In this document: positions 59,944-64,000 of the stretch, piece by piece | How positions within the stretch are numbered: the stretch's first letter is position 1 | Layout: each line of letters starts with the position of its first letter | Origin: Actinacidiphila glaucinigra | GTDB lineage: Bacteria > Actinomycetota > Actinomycetes > Streptomycetales > Streptomycetaceae | DNA length: 64,000 nt | Assembly: GCF_900188405.1 (NCBI RefSeq) | Contig: NZ_FZOF01000004.1 | Coordinates: 372,001 to 436,000 of the forward strand | Reading direction: 5' to 3' | Program-made: the position numbers and the translations under genes | Notes under the pieces: model-generated | Databases searched by the model: none | Told to the model about the DNA's origin: nothing | The model's input: only the letters and a program-made list of their open reading frames with translations

Positions 59944-60186
59944 ATGACCACCAGGATCCGACTCCACGGCGGCCCCGGGGACGGTCTCACCCTCGGCATC
60001 GCCCTGGGAGCCGGGGGGCAGCCCCCCGAGGGCATCCTGTACGACCCGCTGGCCATCAGCGTGCAGGACGCCGGGGTGCACCAGGCGTGGCCCGACAGCG
60101 CCGCGTACTACAAGCGCCTCGAGCACATGGCCGACGAGCCGTGGGACTACGAGTACGAGAGCGAGGCCACCGCCCCCCTGGAGTGA
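59944..60186 (+). CDS. Small conserved hypothetical protein
   Basis: An 80-residue protein (TTRIRLHGGPGDGLTLGIAL opens it) with a Gly-rich beta start, the phrase DPLAISVQDAGVHQAWPDSAAYYKR and an acidic Tyr/Glu tail (DEPWDYEYESE). No signal peptide, TM segment or metal motif. I do not recognise a function; I believe similar small proteins occur across Streptomyces. The unusually strong SD is inside a palindrome, so translation may be switched. Divergent from the acyl-CoA ligase. Confidence 0.75.
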   Translation: MTTRIRLHGGPGDGLTLGIALGAGGQPPEGILYDPLAISVQDAGVHQAWPDSAAYYKRLEHMADEPWDYEYESEATAPLE

Positions 60187-60272
60187 CCCGCCGGCGCGCC
60201 GCGGACCGCCTCCGGGACCGCCCCGGGGCACCTCCCGCGGCCGCCGGACCGGGCACGGGTGAAAGCCGCCGT

Positions 60273-60302
60273 TTTGGCCGCGCGCCGCCGCCTCCGTAGA
60301 GT
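60273..60302 (+). promoter_or_regulatory. Candidate promoter of the SDR gene
   Basis: TTTGGC (60273-60278), 18 nt, then TAGAGT (60297-60302). The leader to ATG 60351 contains the SD AGGGA. Confidence 0.5.
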
Positions 60303-60350
60303 TCCGCAGGACACCAGCGGGAACACACGATCCAGGGAACGACGGCGGGC

Positions 60351-61826
60351 ATGACGGCGACCGAGAACGAGCAGAGCACGGCCACGGCCTGGGACGGCGT
60401 CCCCGGCATCGACCCGGTACGCCTGGAACTGTGCCTCAGCGTGCTGAGGGAACTCGACGAGCTGCCGCTGGACCACCCCGACGCGATCACCGTGCGCAGG
60501 GCCACGGCCGGCATCTACCGGACGGTGAAGCAGCGCCGCCGCCAGGAGCGGCGTTCCGCCAAGACGGCCCACGACAAGTCCGTCACCGAGGCCACGGCCA
60601 CCGGTTCCGCGGAACGCATCGACGACGAGACCCAGGGGCTGCTGCCGTCCTCGTCGACCATCGGTGAGATCGCCGGCATCCTGCAGCGGCCGCGCTCCTG
60701 CTACGTGTGCAAGGGCCGCTACGTCGAGGTCGACGCCTTCTACCACCAGCTGTGCCAGAGCTGCGCGGCCTCCAACCGCGCCCGGCGCGACGCGCGGGCC
60801 GACCTGAGCGGCCGGCGCGCCCTGCTCACCGGCGGCCGGGCGAAGATCGGCATGTACATCGCGCTGCGGCTGCTGCGCGACGGCGCCCACACCACCGTCA
60901 CCACGCGCTTCCCCGCGGACGCGATCCGGCGCTTCAAGGCGATGCCCGACAGCGACGAGTGGATCCACCGCCTCAAGATCGTCGGGGTCGACCTCCGCGA
61001 CCCCGCCCAGGTGGTGGCGCTCGCCGACTCGGTGGCCGCCGAGGGCCCGCTGGACATCCTGATCAACAACGCGGCGCAGACCGTACGCCGGTCCCCCGCC
61101 GCGTACGCGGAGCTGGTGGCCGCCGAGTCCGCCCCGCTCCCGGCCGGTGCCCTGCCGGCCTCGGAGGTCTTCGGCGCCTTCGGCAGCGGCGCCCAGCCCT
61201 CGCTGCCCGCCCCGCGCGCGGAGCTGGCCGCCCGGGCCCGGGAGGTCACGGACCTGGCCCTGGTCAGCGGTTCGGCCTCGCTCGCCCGGATCGAGGCCGG
61301 CACGGCGATCGACGCCGGCGGGCTGATCCCCGACCTGGACGCGGAGAACAGCTGGAGCCGCGCCGTGGGCGAGGTCGACCCGGTCGAGATGCTCGAAGTG
61401 CAGCTGTGCAACGAGACCGCGCCGTTCATCCTGGTCAGCAGGCTGCGCCCGGCGATGGCCGCCGCCGCAGCCCGCCGCAAGTACGTGGTGAACGTCTCCG
61501 CGATGGAGGGCAAGTTCACTCGCGGCTACAAGGGTGCGGGCCATCCGCACACCAACATGGCCAAGGCCGCGCTCAACATGCTGACCCGTACCAGCGCCCG
61601 GGAGATGCTGGAGACCGACGGCATCCTGATGACCAGCGTCGACACCGGCTGGATCACCGACGAGCGCCCGCACCCGGACAAGGTCCGCATGGCCGAGGAG
61701 GGCTTCCACGCCCCGCTGGACCTGATCGACGGCGCCGCCCGGGTGTACGACCCGATCGTCCGCGGCGAGCAGGGCGAGGACCTGTTCGGGGTGTTCCTCA
61801 AGGACTACGCGCCGACCGAGTGGTGA
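60351..61826 (+). CDS. Zinc-knuckle short-chain dehydrogenase/reductase-like protein
   Basis: A 491-residue protein, twice the usual SDR length. An N-terminal helical part precedes a CxxC...CxxC knuckle (Cys117, 120, 135, 138 in CYVCKGRY...CQSC), directly followed by the SDR Rossmann domain: LLTGGRAKIGMYIAL (TGGx4G), INNAAQT (NNAA) and VVNVSAMEG. The YxxxK catalytic site reads TNMAK, so the usual Tyr is missing. It may therefore use a different acid, or bind rather than reduce. Recognised as an SDR by fold signatures; the substrate is unknown. Confidence 0.85.
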   Translation: MTATENEQSTATAWDGVPGIDPVRLELCLSVLRELDELPLDHPDAITVRRATAGIYRTVKQRRRQERRSAKTAHDKSVTEATATGSAERIDDETQGLLPSSSTIGEIAGILQRPRSCYVCKGRYVEVDAFYHQLCQSCAASNRARRDARADLSGRRALLTGGRAKIGMYIALRLLRDGAHTTVTTRFPADAIRRFKAMPDSDEWIHRLKIVGVDLRDPAQVVALADSVAAEGPLDILINNAAQTVRRSPAAYAELVAAESAPLPAGALPASEVFGAFGSGAQPSLPAPRAELAARAREVTDLALVSGSASLARIEAGTAIDAGGLIPDLDAENSWSRAVGEVDPVEMLEVQLCNETAPFILVSRLRPAMAAAAARRKYVVNVSAMEGKFTRGYKGAGHPHTNMAKAALNMLTRTSAREMLETDGILMTSVDTGWITDERPHPDKVRMAEEGFHAPLDLIDGAARVYDPIVRGEQGEDLFGVFLKDYAPTEW

Positions 61827-61906
61827 GGGCCCCGGCACCGTCCCTCAGGGCCATGTGACGGCCCGTTGCGGGACAGGGGGGACAGGCGGGGCGGCCGGTC
61901 CGCGGC

Positions 61907-61918
61907 TACGATCGAAGC
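61907..61918 (+). promoter_or_regulatory. Leaderless promoter of the FHA-ABC transporter gene
   Basis: TACGAT (61907-61912) then CGAAGC, then GTG 61919: the same 6-nt spacing as at 39000, 45355 and 45844. No SD. Confidence 0.5.
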
Positions 61919-64000
61919 GTGGCCGAGCGAGGTTCCGCGCCCACCGCGCCCAAGCTCGTGCTCGAGACCGACGGGGACACCCGGATCCTGGTCCCGGGTC
62001 GGGACTACCACGTCGGTCGCGACCCCGACGGCGACGTCGTCCTCGACGACCCCCGGGTGTCGTGGCACCACGCCGTGATCCGCCCCGCGGGCGACAGCTG
62101 GATGCTGCACGACATGGGCAGCACCAACGGCACCTTCGTCAACGGCCGGCAGGTCCGGCAGTGGGGTATCGGCCCGGGCAGCGTCATCCGCTTCGGGCAC
62201 GCCGAGCAGGGGCCGTGCGCCCGGCTGAGCAGCGCCGAGGCCCCCACGGGCGTGTACCGGGCGCCGCCGATGTCCGCCCCCGCGGCGACGGGCACCTTCC
62301 GTCACCCGACGTCGGTCCGGTCGCTGCCGCACCGCACGATCCACATCGGGCGCGCCTCCGACAACGACCTGGTCGTCTCGGACCTGCTGGTCTCCCGCCA
62401 CCACGCCGAACTGCGGTCGCTGCCGGACGGCGGCTACGAGATCGTCGACCTGCACAGCCACAACGGCACCTACCTGGACGGCCAGCGCGTCGACCGGGCG
62501 GTCGTGCACCCGGGCGACATCATCGACGTCGGCCACGCGGTGTTCCGGCTGGTCGGCGACGAGCTGCAGGAGTTCACCGACACCGGCGAGGTCTCGCTCA
62601 ACGTCCGCGACCTGTCGGTGCGGGTGGGCGGCGGGGGCAAGGTGCTGCTGGACGACATCAGCTTCCCCGTCGGCGAGAAGTGCCTGCTGGCGGTCGTCGG
62701 GCCGAGCGGCTCCGGAAAGTCGACGCTGCTGAACGCGCTGACCGGGCTGCGCCCGGCGGACCAGGGCACGGTGCTCTACGACGGGCGCGACCTGTACCGG
62801 GAGTACGCGGACCTGCGCCAGCGCATCGGCCTCGTCCCGCAGGACGACATCCTGCACCAGCAGCTCCCCGTGGGCCGCGCCCTGTCGTACGCCGCCGAAC
62901 TGCGCTTCCCCGGCGACACCGCCAAGGAGGAGCGGCAGGCCCGGGTGGACGAGGTGATCGCCGAACTGGGCCTGGAGGCCCGGGTGCGGCAGCCGGTCCA
63001 CACGCTCTCCGGCGGCCAGCGCAAGCGGGTGAGCGTCGCCCTGGAGCTGCTGACCAAACCCTCGCTGCTCTTCCTGGACGAGCCGACCTCGGGCCTGGAC
63101 CCGGGGATGGACCGCTCGGTGATGACGATGCTGCGCGAACTCGCCGACGACGGCCGCACGGTGATCGTGGTGACGCACAGCGTGCTCAGCCTGGAGGTCT
63201 GCGACCGCCTGCTGGTGATGGCGCCCGGCGGGCGCATGGCCTACTACGGGCCGCCCTCCAAGACCTTGTCCTTCTTCGGCTTCCGGCAGTGGCCGGAGGC
63301 CTTCGAGGCGTTCGAGCACGAGGAGAACCGCGACTGGGCGGGCCAGTACGAGGCCTCGCCGCTCTACGACGAGTACATCGCGGCGGCGCTGGAGCCGGCG
63401 GGCCCCGAGGCCCCGGCGGAGCTCGAACCCCTCGAACCGCCCAAGCCCCAGGGCTGGGGCGGCCAGTTGTGGACGCTGGTGCGCCGCTACACGGCGTCGC
63501 TGGCCGCCGACCGCACCTTCCTGGCGATCATGGTGGCGCTGCCCTTCGTGATGGGCGGGATGGCGCGCGCCCTGGCGGGCGGCGGGCTGGGCCGGAACAA
63601 CGCGCTCAACGTGCTGCTGATCCTGTGCGTCGGCTCGGTCCTCACCGGGGCGGCCAACGCGGTCCGCGAGCTGGTCAAGGAACGCGTGATCTACCAGCGG
63701 GAGCGGGCCGTCGGCCTGTCCCGCTCGGCGTACCTGGCGTCCAAGGTGGTGGTGCTGGGACTGGTCACCATCGCCCAGGCGGTGGTGCTGACGATGGTGG
63801 CCCTGGTCGGCGTGCGGCTGAGACCCCAGGGCGGCAGCGGGGTCCTGATGCCGCCGCTGCTGGAGATCACGCTGGCGGTGGCGCTGCTGGCGTTCACCTC
63901 CATGATGCTCGGGCTGCTGATCTCGGCCCTGGTGCGCAAGGAGGAGGTGACCATGCCGCTGCTGGTGCTGCTCGCCATCGTGCAGGTCGTCTTCTGCGGT
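61919..64000 (+). CDS. Double-FHA ABC transporter (ATPase-permease fusion), 3' end outside window
   Basis: 694 codons visible, partial at the right edge. Two phosphothreonine-binding FHA domains come first (about residues 12-100, GRDPDGDVVLDD and GSTNGTFVNG; about 130-220, GRASDNDLVVSD and HSHNGTYLDG). The ABC ATPase follows, with Walker A GPSGSGKST (261-269), signature LSGGQRKR and Walker B LLFLDEPTSGLD. Then come the ABC2 membrane segments (FLAIMVALPFVMGGMARAL, NVLLILCVGSVLTGAANA and more). It is an ABCG-like half-transporter fused to FHA modules, so probably controlled by Ser/Thr kinases; mycobacterial Rv1747 has this layout. The cargo is unknown. Confidence 0.92.
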   Translation, partial: MAERGSAPTAPKLVLETDGDTRILVPGRDYHVGRDPDGDVVLDDPRVSWHHAVIRPAGDSWMLHDMGSTNGTFVNGRQVRQWGIGPGSVIRFGHAEQGPCARLSSAEAPTGVYRAPPMSAPAATGTFRHPTSVRSLPHRTIHIGRASDNDLVVSDLLVSRHHAELRSLPDGGYEIVDLHSHNGTYLDGQRVDRAVVHPGDIIDVGHAVFRLVGDELQEFTDTGEVSLNVRDLSVRVGGGGKVLLDDISFPVGEKCLLAVVGPSGSGKSTLLNALTGLRPADQGTVLYDGRDLYREYADLRQRIGLVPQDDILHQQLPVGRALSYAAELRFPGDTAKEERQARVDEVIAELGLEARVRQPVHTLSGGQRKRVSVALELLTKPSLLFLDEPTSGLDPGMDRSVMTMLRELADDGRTVIVVTHSVLSLEVCDRLLVMAPGGRMAYYGPPSKTLSFFGFRQWPEAFEAFEHEENRDWAGQYEASPLYDEYIAAALEPAGPEAPAELEPLEPPKPQGWGGQLWTLVRRYTASLAADRTFLAIMVALPFVMGGMARALAGGGLGRNNALNVLLILCVGSVLTGAANAVRELVKERVIYQRERAVGLSRSAYLASKVVVLGLVTIAQAVVLTMVALVGVRLRPQGGSGVLMPPLLEITLAVALLAFTSMMLGLLISALVRKEEVTMPLLVLLAIVQVVFCG

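Overview
The window is GC-rich (about 70-74 % G+C by eye, third codon positions almost all G or C) and carries genes typical of Streptomyces: an egtABCD ergothioneine cluster, an htpX-pspAB pair, Tex, an XRE/DUF5753 regulator, a large secretome, many GTG starts and at least one in-frame TTA (bldA-type) codon. I read it as about 64 kb of a Streptomyces chromosome, mostly ordinary core or genus-level genes, with a few accessory insertions. No rRNA, tRNA, CRISPR array, complete insertion sequence or prophage was recognised.

Layout, left to right. 1-857: no supported gene; a terminator-like hairpin and a short tandem repeat. 0.9-11 kb: an MFS exporter, then an export/peptide-use block made of an S15 (Xaa-Pro dipeptidyl-peptidase-like) enzyme and, divergently, four consecutive paralogous tripeptidyl aminopeptidase-type hydrolases with lipoprotein-like leaders. 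11-15 kb: Tex, a GNAT acetyltransferase and a divergent beta-propeller-like protein. 15-21 kb: an aldo/keto reductase converging on an amine-catabolism unit (TPR-like protein, APC permease, copper amine oxidase). 21-24.6 kb: an HTH regulator with a TTA codon and a near-perfect palindrome at its start, a spacer with a duplicated 65-bp sequence, a BNR-type secreted protein and an ankyrin protein. 24.7-26.9 kb: a two-gene exported VWA/membrane-anchor operon. 27-32.6 kb: an ADP-ribosylglycohydrolase, an XRE regulator, an ArsR-SRPBCC pair, a hotdog thioesterase and a secreted phosphodiester glycosidase-type protein. 32.7-33.7 kb: a lower-GC orphan. 33.8-36.3 kb: pspAB, htpX and a quinone oxidoreductase. 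36.5-39.5 kb: a frameshifted E-set (glycogen-binding-like) gene, two membrane proteins and a GNAT enzyme.

39.5-42 kb holds two divergent citrate-synthase-family genes, one fused to a DNA-binding HTH domain, sharing a compact AT-rich intergenic region with ordered repeats. 42.07-42.64 kb is a long imperfect inverted repeat (two arms of about 238 bp with a nested 11-bp hairpin at the apex) lying between the convergent citrate-synthase and valS genes. 42.7-49.6 kb: an archaeal-type valyl-tRNA synthetase, MarR, universal stress protein, quinone oxidoreductase, thioredoxin and acyl-CoA synthetase. 50-54.4 kb: egtA-egtB-egtC-egtD, almost all overlapping, ending in a strong terminator. 54.6-57 kb: a MarR regulator and olsB-olsA-like ornithine-lipid genes. 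57.1-64 kb: a secreted trypsin-like protease, a long-chain acyl-CoA ligase, a small protein whose Shine-Dalgarno is inside a palindrome, a zinc-knuckle SDR and a double-FHA ABC transporter that runs off the right edge.

Themes: extracellular proteolysis and peptide use (S15, four TAPs, S1 protease), thiol/redox and envelope stress (ergothioneine, thioredoxin, HtpX/PspAB, USP), lipid metabolism (two acyl-CoA ligases, OlsBA) and a recurring promoter layout in which a TANNNT -10 box ends 6-8 nt before the start codon, predicting leaderless transcripts.
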